In this document: positions 17,694 to 29,289 of the stretch, one piece after another
Numbering within the stretch: position 1 is the first letter of the stretch
Layout of the letters: every line of letters begins with the position of its first letter
DNA from: Pseudo-nitzschia pungens
Taxonomy: Eukaryota; Bacillariophyta; Bacillariophyceae; Bacillariales; Bacillariaceae
Length of the DNA: 64,000 nucleotides
Reading direction: 5' to 3'
Assembly: GCA_037355855.1 (NCBI GenBank)
Contig: CM074758.1
Location: 2,267,001-2,331,000, forward strand
Position numbers and translations under genes: made by a program
The notes under the pieces: generated by a model
Databases searched by the model: none
Told to the model about the DNA's origin: nothing
What the model saw: the letters and a program-made list of their open reading frames with translations, nothing else

Positions 17694-19734
17694 TCATTTT
17701 TTCTTTTTCTTGCAAACAAAATCATCAAGAGAAGGAACTCGGTCATATCCCATAACAGCTCCATCAAGCTCTTCCACGCTTGATGCAATAACATAATGCT
17801 CAAAGTTATAATGGGCATCATCGACTAGTTCCTTCAATGCTTTCCTATCAGAACCACTTGAGACGATTAGGCGTAGCGGAGTCTAGCGAATCGGACGAAA
17901 CTCTTCTCCTTTGGAATCAGGATATTCGCTGATGTGATTCATCATGATTCCAATGTATGTACACTTCGGAAGATGCTTGGAATCTTTGCTCTTATATTCG
18001 CACATGCGTTGATACTTCAAACTATGATCTCCAACATGGTAGAGACAATACCTGTATGGATCATCATGATATGAGTCAAAAGAATGTGCTGGATCTCCCG
18101 GTCGACGAGGCCCCTTCTGTGCCTTACTAGATGACCTCTTTTTTCGTCGAGTTCGAGCACCTGAGACTTCTTCTTCATCGCCTGTAGTCGAAAAAGATTC
18201 TAGAAATTTACCAGCAACCTCATCGAACTTGTCCAAGTCGAGAAGAGAATACCAGCGGGGACGGTTACTATGGGTGAGGCCATAATAATGGATTCTCCAA
18301 TATCTACCACTGAAACCCACGGTCTCCGTCACAGTATGTTCGTCTTTCACTTCCTTAGGCTTCATCGAACGAAACTGTTCGCTCAAACGTGACAAGCAAT
18401 ATACCAACTTCGATAAATCAGACCTCAGCGACAATACATCATCAGATGAACGATGATCTTTAATGCTAAATTCCTTCTTATACCAGTGCTCCAAGGTCAT
18501 TACACTCTTCATATTATTTGAAACTTCAACCATCACTGCATATCGATTTAGAACACATTCGAACCCGCAAGACCATCCATTGTTTTGGTCCGGAACTGAA
18601 ACACAGAAGAATCAAAAAGTTAGTAATGATAATTTAAACAAAAGTAACCATAAATAATCATAACCACTTACCATTTAGAGGAAAGATTGGTAATGTCTCT
18701 GCATTGAACACATCAGAAACCTCAATGTCAAGCTTTAGATCGGCATAATAATTGAGATACCCGCGTAAAATACTACCGACATAATTTTCTCCGTTGTCTT
18801 GAAGTTCTCCCTTTCCGAATTTCAGAGAATTTGCGTAAAGTATGAATGCCTGGTTCTTCTTATCGAAATTTTCTTCGACATTTCCAGAAGAGTCGAGAAC
18901 ATTTCCGATGTTGAAGATAAAAAACTGAACCCAGTGACATCCCATGCATATTAAGCCATCAATAACTTTGAAATCGAACAAAGTAGTCGATGTACCAAAA
19001 CCCGATGACAGTGCATCAAGCATATTCGATGAGGAACGAAACTTTTCTTCGATGGCTCCGTGAAAGAAATTCGCGGGAAGTGACAACCAATCATAACCTG
19101 GATCGATGAAAGTCCAAGCGCTTGCCAAATCCAATATCTGCGAATTTGCATAAAGATTTGGTTCCAGTTCCAACGAATGAACATCAGGCACATCTCTCTT
19201 GAGAATCTGATAATCGTGCTTATCAATCCACGATTTGTGATGAAAAGGGAACACAAAATCCGATATATTTCTTGTACTCCTTCGAATTTTCAACGCAGGA
19301 TGAATAAAAAATGCGTCAATAATAGAAACCCACTCATGCTTCATGAAAGCTTCTACGGTTTGTGTATCGAAATTGGAGATTGGATCACCTTCGGCCTGTA
19401 CCGCACAATTCGCATCGGAGAGAGAATTTCCATTTGCAGAACCCTTAACACCTCCGGCGCCAACAGGTGCAGTTGATCGCTTGTCTACCGCACGATTCGA
19501 ATTTCCATTTGCAGAACACTTAACAACTTCGGCGCCAACAGTTGCACTTGATCGCTTGTCTACCGCACGATTCGCATCAGAAAAAGTTTTTCCATTCAAT
19601 GGGAGATCCCGTCGATTCGTATTCTTCTTCTTTGCTCGACGCTTCTTCTTTCTAACATTACGTAGGCCTGTTGTAGCAGTAGTCTTGTACTTTTTGCACT
19701 GCGCTTGACGCGCTGGGTTGATACGTCTCACCAT
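17694..19734 (-). CDS. Ulp1-like (C48) cysteine protease with an in-frame TAG
   Basis: Probable deSUMOylase-type or transposon-associated cysteine protease. Exon 1 is 18672-19734; a 76-bp GT-AG intron (18596-18671) leads into an exon starting at 18595. The join restores the protease core: catalytic His in GCHWVQFF, Asp in NVLDSSGN, then, straight after the splice, VPDQNNGWSCGFECVLNRY with the oxyanion Gln and nucleophile Cys. The reading frame meets TAG at 17883-17885 (591 residues). It then stays open for 62 more codons of well-formed protein sequence (VDDAHYNFEHYVIASSVEEL) to TGA at 17694, ending in a Lys run. So the annotated end depends on whether TAG is real, read through, or a mutation of CAG. 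The N-terminus is basic and carries an imperfect 22-residue internal repeat (NRAVDKRSSATVGA, NRAVDKRSTAPVGA). Confidence 0.75.
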
Positions 19735-19739
19735 TTTGA

Positions 19740-21015
19740 CGATGATGATTTTTGTTCACCGAAATATCACACAATATGACAAAACATGACGCAACATAAA
19801 ACAAATCAATACTATTAACATCAAGACTAACTCATCAAACACAAGCTCGACAAAGAAAAAAACAGACAACGAAACTGAAACGAAATAAAACCAACTTGCA
19901 ATAACATCACAAAAAAAACGGATGAAATAGAAAAGAAACTTCACCGAAAACAACACGAATTATGCGTAAATTCTAACCGGAATCATCAAAAAATAATTAA
20001 AACCTTACGGTAATTACTAATAAAAACTTCGTAGTAAAACAGATAACACCAACGTTGCGCACTTCTCGAGGTAACACAACCACACTCATACATATCAAAC
20101 ACACCTTTAGATATCACAACCACACATATCACCTTACTTATCAAAACCACTAGAGGTACGAAATTAGACAATTCTTGCACCTTTAGGCAATTGCACCTTT
20201 AGGTATCACAACCACACATACGGTATACTTATCAAAACCACTAGAGGTACGAAATTAGACAATTGTCATTAAAAACCAGCATCACAACTCCGACGAAAAT
20301 ATATTATGCCAATTTCTCATAAAACCAGTAATACTACAACTTAGACGAAAATATAATATGCCGATTGATTCAAAAACCGATCAATTAATATTGCTATTTC
20401 TCATCAAAAACAGTAAAAATGTCTATTTTCATAACCGCGAATGTCCTCGGTTTTAAGCGTTGAAATTGTACTGGCTCTACGCACTAAAAACAGTATTTTT
20501 CAGTTTTTACCAAAATCCCGTTTCTCACACTCTTCAGCTTCTTAAGGAAGTTAAAGTTACGTTTGTAAATGTGATCAAAGTTAGGGATAATCATTTACAA
20601 CTCCACTAATTTGCCGACGCATTTTTAGGGACTCTTGTGATCTTGTTGTTGCGAAGTATTTTTCGGTTCCGTACAAGTTTTACTTAAATTTGTAGTTCCA
20701 TAGCTTAACCTCATTTATCGCTGATTCTTTCGTTTTAGCGACAAGCGCGGAATTTTTTTTCTTCAGGTTTTGGAAGCTTTGACGTCGGTGACAAGCATTG
20801 CTTTCACCTCAATCAATACAATACAATACAATACACCATCATTAAAATCATTGCAGGTTTGCAATACGTTCCTGTCCCACGTTGTCTAAGTTGGAGACCA
20901 CCACCCTCTCCGACCCATCAGAATTTTCACCCGATCGAGAAAGTTATCGGCGTCCCAACTTTAAAAAAATATATAGCAGTCTCGGAAAAAGCAACAACGA
21001 CGGTAGCTGTGAAAA
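19740..21015. other. AT-rich intergenic region upstream of the DOT1-like gene
   Basis: About 1.3 kb without a supported gene. It holds the direct repeats at 20,080-20,262 and a small ATACA microsatellite at about 20,815-20,835, followed by the probable promoter and leader of the gene at 21016. Short open frames here lack ATG starts or protein-like composition. Confidence 0.5.
20103..20262. repeat. Direct repeat pair with CACCTTTAG and CACTAGAGGTACGAAATTAG
   Basis: Two copies, roughly 20,103-20,174 and 20,191-20,262, share CACCTTTAG(A/G)TATCACAACC, ACTTATCAAAACCACTAGAG and GTACGAAATTAGACAATT. A half unit (CACCTTTAGGCAATTG) lies between them. A second pair, ACGAAAATATATTATGCC and ACGAAAATATAATATGCC, follows near 20,295 and 20,345. 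Function unknown; the block resembles degraded transposon ends. Confidence 0.75.
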
Positions 21016-22239
21016 ATGCAGGGCATCGTTTCTCCTGAAGCGATTGTGGAGGACAAGTTCTTGGCGCCTCGAAAATCAAGAACCGAAAACAAAAAGGATC
21101 CACGCAGGGTTCTGTTCGGAGACGATGTGGATAGAAAAGACGGTCCAGCAGAAAGCGGTGAAAACAGTGAGGATATGGCAGGTACACAAAATCTTGCGGA
21201 TGCATCTTTGTTGCGAGTTACGGATAGAAAACGCAAAGCTCATGTTGTTACTCCGAGCACAACTGCCTCCATAACCACCGATGACGATCAATCGGATAAT
21301 ACGAAGGACCAAACGAAGCCATCAGCGAAACGGAGGTTGCTATTTGGACGATATGTAGAGTTGGTCCAGACAGCTCCCAATGTGGATTCGGTGTACAAAA
21401 TCGTTCGAAAATTGACCGGTAACATTGGTGGGAATGGCTATTCGGGCCCGATTTATGGTGAACTCACCAAACATAGTATGCAGAAAATGATTGATCTAAT
21501 GGTCAAAAACACCGGATTCTCGTCGTCGAGTCGCTTTATTGACGTTGGATCGGGCATCGGCAAACCGAATTTGCACGTCGCTCAGTATCCGGGTGTGGAA
21601 TTTTCGTGCGGCGTTGAAATGGAACACAATCGGTGGTCCTTGGGAATGACCTGCCTGAAGGCCTGTCTCAATGCTGCTGTTCGCGAGAGAGAAACCAACG
21701 TGACTTCGAACGAAAGCTCCCTTATGCAAGGCAACACCATTTTTCTTCACAACAATATTTTGGAAGCCAAAACATTCGACCCGTTTACGCATGTGTACAT
21801 GTTTAGCATTGGTTTCCCACCTGATCTTTGGATTCAGTTGTCCGAAATGTGGAATTCATCACACTCTGGTCATTGTCGCTTCCTCATTTGCTATTCCGGC
21901 CCGAAGGACATCATTGGTTGCTATGAGTTCGATGTTGAACTATTGGCGCAAATGCCAACTTCTATGCATGGTTCGAAAGAAAGCCATATGGGATATATTT
22001 ACCGAAGAACTACCGAAAAGAAAGACTCCAATGGGGGGGGACTATCGTCGAAGACTTCTTTTTTACCGTGTGATCCGCTCTTCATACCTTCATACAACTT
22101 GATCAAGAAGGGGCTAAATCATTTGGAAAGCGAAGTCGACCGACAAGTAGAAGAGGAAATGGGGGGTTCGAGGAGGACCAGACGGTCGCATCAAAAGACT
22201 GTATTTTCAAAAAGCTACGGCAATCGCAATAAAAAGTAA
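21016..22239 (+). CDS. DOT1-like histone lysine methyltransferase
   Basis: SAM-dependent methyltransferase of the DOT1 (histone H3K79) type, 407 residues, intronless, ATG at 21016. The first 130 residues are charged and disordered, with two RRxLFG motifs (PRRVLFG, KRRLLFG). The catalytic fold starts at about 145: SGPIYGEL matches the DOT1 loop, DVGSGIGKPNLH near 175 is the SAM-binding motif I, GVEMEHNRW near 198 matches post-I, and VYMFSIGFPPDLW near 260 sits where DOT1 has its NNxxF motif. The C-terminal tail is basic (GGSRRTRRSHQKT), as expected for nucleosome or DNA contact. The second Asn of the NNxxF motif is not present here, so the substrate could differ. It converges with the F-box gene 258 bp downstream. 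Confidence 0.85.
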   Translation: MQGIVSPEAIVEDKFLAPRKSRTENKKDPRRVLFGDDVDRKDGPAESGENSEDMAGTQNLADASLLRVTDRKRKAHVVTPSTTASITTDDDQSDNTKDQTKPSAKRRLLFGRYVELVQTAPNVDSVYKIVRKLTGNIGGNGYSGPIYGELTKHSMQKMIDLMVKNTGFSSSSRFIDVGSGIGKPNLHVAQYPGVEFSCGVEMEHNRWSLGMTCLKACLNAAVRERETNVTSNESSLMQGNTIFLHNNILEAKTFDPFTHVYMFSIGFPPDLWIQLSEMWNSSHSGHCRFLICYSGPKDIIGCYEFDVELLAQMPTSMHGSKESHMGYIYRRTTEKKDSNGGGLSSKTSFLPCDPLFIPSYNLIKKGLNHLESEVDRQVEEEMGGSRRTRRSHQKTVFSKSYGNRNKK

Positions 22240-22497
22240 AACAGGATCGCGCTAATAGAAATACCACAACCTACACACCTGTTCTGTTAAAAATATAGTT
22301 GAATACCTTAGCTTATTTGGCAGACTTTTCCTGGTTTTTGTTACGAGCAACTTGACTGCAGATGCAGTGATTATCTGAATTATAGACGACTGCATATTTA
22401 ATATGTTATCGAGAACTAAATATATTATAATTTACGGTATGTACAATCTTTTTGGGCTTTCGGAATGCGATAGAGTGCATTTATCAGATGTGGGCAA

Positions 22498-25400
22498 TCA
22501 ATGGCTTTCCTTTCGAGTTGGCCTCAAGGTCATGTGCTGTTGCTGTGCCCTCAATGACTTGGTAAACTTTAGACGCATGTCTTTGTTGGCAGCTAGTGTA
22601 GATTGCAATCGATGTAAGGTACCCGTTGCACTCTGTTGCAAGACTTGATCAGTTCGGAAATTAGCGATACACCATTCCAGCATCTGATAGCAATGGGGAG
22701 TCCACAACAGAATAATATGGTAGTCGTCTGTCAAAGAAAGGTTGTGCAAGACCAAGCATGCTCTATTGAGAATAGCTTCGCTTGAACAAAAATTTTTCAT
22801 CACGCGTACAACGAGGCTGGCAATATCTCCAACAAGTTCGTCTATGATTTCTCTTTCCGTTGTTTCGTTCAATTCCCCCAGCCCTGGTGCCAGCGGAAGC
22901 GCGGCGGCAGAGGAAGTTTTCGTCACCATTCCGATTGCCAATGTCGGGGTTATTGTTACTGTTGTCGCTTCCATTGCTTTCTACCTTTTGTGCCGATGGA
23001 ATGACGAGGTTAATTAGAGCAAAAAGGGCCCTAAATTGGAGTTCGGCACTGAAAGGGTGACGATACATAGCATTGGTAATAGCTTGAATTCCACCCAATT
23101 TGACCAAAACAGCTTTCTGATCAGACACCAAAGCAATATTTACCAACGCCCAACAGCTCATAGCCGAAAGGGTAGCATTGTCCTGAAACCTTTTCATGGA
23201 ATCTAGCATAACTGCAATACCACTCTTTCCGTCCTGTTGGTATATTCCTCTAAATATCCCGTCAGCAGTCATGGAAGTGCGAAACATCATACCCTCTCTT
23301 CCTCCATGCGGACGAGCCAAGAGAACAATTGTATGGAAGGCGGCAATATGCAGCTCCGAGCTTTCCGAAAACATTACCATATCACGTAACACAACGTCAG
23401 CGAGACCAGCATGTTGTGCTGTCAATCTGTGTTGTTCATTTTCTAGGAGAACTGGGAGAACCTTTAAGCACAATATTTGAATACCTTCCACGTCACAAAA
23501 CGCCACCATCCAGTTCACAATGGAATATATTGCACAAGACCATGGAAGATTCAAGTTCACTTGCTGTCCTCCTGGCACGGAACTCAATAACCGGCTCGTA
23601 ATCATAGATCGGCCGAACTTCGGGCCTTGCTTCTTCTCTTCTTTATCCTTTTTTCGCCTGTTCTCAGTCTTTTTAGTATCAAAATGATTTAAGTGTAAAA
23701 CAACAAATTTTCAGATTTAGGACATTTGGCTGAACCTCAAACTTATCCAAAGATTTACTCTTATGGAATATCTCACCTTTCGATGCCCTGTACCGACACG
23801 GGCTACCGTCGTAAGCATAGGAACACTGCTTAGGCCTTCTGCCATATCGTCGGCTTTCATTTCACCACCTGCACTAGTATTTTCCTGGTTTGAAGAATTC
23901 AAGACAACATCTCTCGCTTGCGCCAAAAACAATTGCAAACTCCTATTCGAACCGACGGCAGCGGGTGGTGGTGGACTAGACGAGTTCCTATTTGTCCCTT
24001 CGTTGGCATTATCAAACTGATATGAATCTGGCGCACCACCAACTACCGTGCCAGATATCCCATAATCAATGTATGCTGGCGATCTCCCGTTGATAGCATC
24101 GTCTCGAATCTGAGTTATATACTTCATGCATCTTACGAAAGAAGTATACAGGAGACGATATTTATCCAACAGATGTTTTCCTGCTTTGTTGATGGTATCA
24201 TCATATCTTTCTTCGTCTGACAAGTCTCCAGGTACTTTCTTGGTAGTCTTTCGGTCGTCGTCAGAACTTGAAGCAGTAATAGGATCATTACTGTTCACCT
24301 TGAATGGCTCCACCAAACACAAAACCCTCCATAACTCTGGCTGCAACGTGAAGTTTTTTCGCCAACATTTTGAAAGTGGCATAGTTAGCACATCCAAAAT
24401 TTCTGGTGGATGTAGAAAGGTCAAAATATGAGCCATAATGTCGCACCCCATTGCCAGAATAGGTGGTCGTCCGTCTTCGAGTTTCTTGGCAATGAATCGT
24501 GTGCTCGTTTTACTTTGCGGCGAAGACAGCTTCTTGTCATTCTTGGAAATTTCGCTCGTCCTTGGCTTTCTCTTCCGAGCAAACATCTTCAACATGCGCT
24601 CGTGCTCAGCGTCCGCATGCCGCTTTGCGCTTAAATAGGTCATTTCGAGACCCTCCGAATCTGTAAAATTCGACGATGAGAGTGATGGCGACGATGATGT
24701 CGGGGATGAGTATGTCTTCATAACAAATCCTCGATTATTGCTGCTTTGTCTCCCCTCTCCTATATCTTCTTCATCCACAGTTTCGGAACTTCCCGAAGAA
24801 CTGAAGTCGGCGATTTCGGATGAAGAATCTGGATCGTCAGGAGATTTGCGTTTAGTTTTACTGTCATTCCTTCGCCGTTTGGATTTATGACGTTCCCCTT
24901 GTTTTTCGCGATCGCACTCCTCCGATGACGTGACAGATGGAGACGGGCTTGAAGATCCATGTTGATGATTTCCAGAGCCGTTTTCATTCGAAGAGACAGA
25001 TCCTGCATATCCATCTTCAGTTCCATCGGTGCCACTCCCCGATGAGCTTCCTCCTGTGCTTCGAACTTGCAACAAAGGTTGGTCAGGAGGCGCTGAAGGT
25101 GGGTCTTTTACGTTAATCCCTTCGTCATCATCATAAGTTTTCGAACCACGATTCGGCCTCGATCTTTTCTTGCTCCGTTTGTGCTTAGTGTTAGGATCAC
25201 TATTGTTTGAACTAGAACCGCTACTGCGATCCCCATGGCCGCGATGGCGATGATTACATGTCGGAACCTTCTTTAATACATCGCCTTCTGTGACTTCTCC
25301 CGTTGGTGATTCATCTGCCGCACCTCCTCTACGACGCTTTTTCCCTCGATTACTTCGATGGCAATTGCCGTTTGAATTACTCGTACTATCGCTGCTATGG

Positions 25401-26425
25401 AATCTGTACAGAGTATTCCTTATGGTGTGATATCCGGGCTCTCGATGGGGTGGTAACAAAAGTTGGTGTTGAGTTTGAGACCCTTTCTGTGACTCTAGTT
25501 CATGCAGCATTCCTGCTCCCATTGTCAAAGCAGAGGAGTTCCTATTGGGAGATGCTGTGTGAGGTGTGAAAAGTCGAGAAGCTACCACAGTGGCTGGCTT
25601 GATAGGCACCCCCCCTTCAATATCCGCTGCAACGATTTTGTCAGATCCATCGTCACCAGGAACTTGTAGTGAGGAGCCATCATCGTCAGCTGAAGGTCTA
25701 TTGATACTCCCTCTACAACCCCAAGACCCGTGATGTTGACCTGAAACTTCCTCATAGTGGCGTATTTTTTTCCGAGGAGGAAGGCCATCTCTGAATTTCG
25801 TTTGGTCCATTGGCTCTTTCGATTTTTTCTGCCGATCGTGATTCGATCTTTCTTTTCCATCTCCGATTTCCTTTGGATTTCCTTTCTCATTTGCTGTGGC
25901 AATATCATCTTTCAAAGCCCCGTTCATTACAAACGCGTCTTCATCACCTCCAGATCCAGATGAAGTTGTTGTTGTTGCTGCTGTTGTTGTTTGATTTGCG
26001 TCATGACACTCTGAAGACGACGACGAATTTTGAACCGTGGATGTTGTGGTCGTCGTTACAACATTATCGCTATCATTGTCTCTTTTCAGTCTCATTTTGC
26101 AAAGATTACCAATACTACTCGTGTTTATCTCCGGATTGGAACAATCTCTAGCGTTGATTGCTGGTACGAAGCCTTTTGTTTGACTTTTTTCTTTGGTAAG
26201 AGTTCTCTCCCGATGACACTCTTTCTCCCGAAACGAGAATTTCGAGGGGCAAGGAAGTTCTTGCCCATTTGGTTTTTCACCAAAACTCAAGCTAGTCGTC
26301 GTCTGGCTTTCCGTGGAAGTTGATCTACTCGTGTTTGCATCATCTGTATCGTTTGTATTATTTGATGGTGCGGAATGATCAGGACGACCATGGCGCCTTG
26401 ATTGACGACCATTCACAGATGCCAT
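22498..26425 (-). CDS. F-box/armadillo-like protein A
   Basis: Likely substrate adaptor of an SCF ubiquitin ligase. From ATG at 26425, exon 1 (to 23777) has about 640 residues of Ser/Asn/Arg-rich disordered sequence, then an F-box-like segment, LAMGCDIMAHILTFLHPPEI, with WRVLCLVEPF. A 114-bp GT-AG intron (23663-23776, phase 0) leads to armadillo-type helices, including SCAIYSIVNWMVAFCDVEG, HTIVLLARPHGGREGM and ACLVLHNLSL. Near 22,880-22,930 the frame shifts by one. Either a 43-bp GT-AG intron (22884-22926) or one extra base in the run at 22875-22879 explains it; both give an open frame to 22498. The protein would be about 1,256 residues with the short intron. The paralogue at 29290-31593 shares F-box, armadillo part and intron position. 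Confidence 0.8.
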
Positions 26426-29289
26426 CCTACTCACTACTTGATTTGGGATTTCGTTCAAATATCTTTCTTTCGCCCCAACTGGTTGCTGCCACAATATTAT
26501 CTGTCTACCGCAAATTCTGTTGTTGTCCTTTTCGTTTTTCTCTCTGGTATTTTCGCTCGCTCTCTTTTCCTTTTTCGAGTTCAAACTCCATCAGTTCAGC
26601 GCATTTCCCGTCACATGAAGTGTAATCCTCTCAATTTTTGCTTTGATCGATTGGTTTGATGTTATTAGTGTTGTTTTGTCGCGGTTTGCCATGAGAGTGT
26701 TAGGGTGTGGGTGTTGTGATAATTTTTGGTCTAGGCATGAAACAACACTGCCGTTCATTGTTTCGGAAGAAGTTCTTCCGTATTATTTAAGGACGGAAAT
26801 GTGGATGGATGATGGAAGCCAGATGGTCGAGAGATGATCCGTCATCTGCTCCGCTTTGGGCAAGAACGATACGAGGTCATGCGTACGTTACAAATATGAA
26901 AAATTCTAGATAATTAGCATACTGAATCAATAGGAAAATGATTTAGAGGATTTACGTGCAATAAGAGCTCGTAGCCTGTTTTCCCTTCCTGTCAATCGTG
27001 GACAGTCACATTAAAAAATATGTTAAAACAATAAATACAAGGAGTGACAACCCACGAATCGCGACCAGTGATGAGGAACTAAAAAACAAAAACTACGTAC
27101 ATATAGCAGATGCCGTAATCCTTCTGTGACCGATATTATCAGTTCACAAAAAAAATGACAATAATTGCAATAAGGCTACCGTAAGGTTACGCAGAATGAA
27201 ACAGTAGTCGCACGACCAGATGTCCAAAATACGGAAAGGACTTACAGTACTGTTTTGAACAACGAGACATGCTGGGAATGCTAAAGTGTGACGTAACTGC
27301 TTCAAACTTCGCACAAAAAAATGATGTTCTTCTCGCACCGTACGGCTGGCACAGAGATCTGGGATTTTTACGCCTTCTCCAGTTAATTACGTTACTACAA
27401 AATTCTTATCAGCTGTCCCCCGGTTCTACGTCCCCGACTACTAATTTCTACTGAAACCCGAGGACAGCTGATAGGAATTCTGTAGTAGTACAAAAAGAGG
27501 TAGATACGAAGTGCTTCGTAGTAGTAGCGTATCCATTGTCCATCCGCACAGGTAGAGGATACGAAAATGGTAGCGAACCCTTACACTACTTCGATTGTTG
27601 AGTAGTACTAGAGTAACTTTAACGTGAAGGGACCGTCAAACGTATCGAGAAGTGGCCATCACTGGCGGGAGATTCGGGGAAAGAAGAATGAAAAAAAAAG
27701 CAGTCTGTTTCGTGGGAAAGAAGAAAGAAATGCGTTCCGGGTTCTCTGCTAGTGGTACAAGAAGTGCTGCTAGTGGGTGGGATTCTGTTATCAAAATAGG
27801 GTGGTGAGTCTGGAGATGACACCAAAAGGAGGATCTCGTGTGTGGTTGTGGTTGTTGTGGTTGTTGTGGTTGTTGAATTATTTATTTAGTACCCTCCAGG
27901 CATCAATTCAGGGAAGAGAGCTCCATTTTCACAAGCTTCAGCACATTTCTTCGTCAGCCAAAGAATTTAATGAAAATGAATCCCAATACCTTTAATGCAA
28001 AGAATTACGAATAACCTTACCAGTTAACCTTACTTGTAGTAAACCTTACTGAGTATCGTCAGCGCACACCGCCAGACACCCATCTGAGAGAATGAATTCT
28101 ACCGGTACCAAGTACTTACCATCCTCTGAACACTATTTTGAGTGTAAGTCTCCGCTGAAATACTCTACCTGTACGTGGTACTTTGCTATGTTGTTGTTGA
28201 CTAGTCTGTTGGACAGGTGATGAGAATGCAGTCAATGATCCTCATAAGAACCTGCAAAATGTACATTATATGCTCTCTAAGGTAAGTTACGTAACTTACT
28301 GTGCGCATGTACTACTACTATTCAGTAAAGAGTGAGGTGGTTATTCACTAGCTATTCGGGATTCATCCTCACACCGATAAATAATCTCGAAGTTGATACC
28401 GGTAAATTACCGGTAGAAGGACGCGTATCGTACGAGTACGTTTACCATGTACGAAGTACCGTACCAGGTAAGCTACTCTTACTATTGCTCGTACCAGGTA
28501 ATATACCGGTAAGTTACCGTCGTGAAGTTTTTGATTCACCGGAAAAAATTGCTAACGTAGTAGGGTTAAAAACCTTACTTCGTACGTGTAAGGTTTACTG
28601 CACTTTGTACGAAGTATTATTATTACGAAGTACAAGTAATTACTTGTATTTACAGTATTTTATTCTACCGGTAACCTTACTTCGTAATACTCGAAAGGTA
28701 ATCTTACTCTCAATCTCAACAATACGGTACGACTCGACTCCTCGAAAACGTAGAATGAAGACACGCCAGGACCTCGAATGACATGTTCGTGACAAAGATT
28801 TTGTTTTTATGGTGACACAGGGAACAAGAACCAATCAAAACCTCCTTGTCAGAATCATAATTGAGCTTATGATAAAGAATAAAGAAGAAAAGAGAACAAA
28901 AACGAAGGTGGTTCTTCGAATGTTCTGTAAGTATTCAAAGTTCGATGAATCAGTTGTTGATGGTTTCTGCGTGCCGACAAACATTCGTCAAAAGTGGTAT
29001 GGTACGTACTCGTAAGGTTACCGTACACGTAGGAAGTGCTTGATCAAACAACCACGGGTAATTAGTGTCTGCGTTGCTCATACTGATCTGCATGCCACCA
29101 CAAACACCCCGCCCTGTATGAAATTTCGCTAGTTTTTTGGAACTCGAGTCAATCATCTTCGAAACGTAACCTTACGGTAGTATTGGGATCAGCTCGTGTA
29201 CGAGTACTCGATTCCACTCCAACAAGAGAAGGAGGAAAGCAATCCCATTCTCATTCACTTCTTATTGATTGATTTGGCTTTGATTGCAT
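26426..29289. promoter_or_regulatory. Divergent intergenic region between F-box/armadillo paralogues
   Basis: 2.86 kb between two head-to-head paralogous genes, so it must hold both promoters. It contains a 91-bp MITE (27395-27485) and, from 27,170 and especially 28,000-29,180, many short palindromic words: TACCGGTA, GTAAGGTTAC, TACGAAGTA, TACGAGTACG. I see no gene; the open frames are short and cross these repeats. Confidence 0.55.
27395..27485. mobile_element. 91-bp MITE, copy 1, TA target duplication
   Basis: Terminal inverted repeats of about 28 bp: left end CTACAAAATTCTTATCAGCT, right end the reverse complement of CTACAGAATTCCTATCAGCT. The arms run on into GTCCCC. TA flanks both sides (27393-27394 and 27486-27487), as for Tc1/mariner-type insertion. 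It differs from the copy at 60761 by a single base (GAGG against GGGG in the right arm). Confidence 0.9.

Noticed and set aside
13538..19734. The block as part of a Maverick/Polinton-type element
   Set aside because: No polymerase, integrase, packaging ATPase or capsid genes; a cysteine protease alone is not enough.
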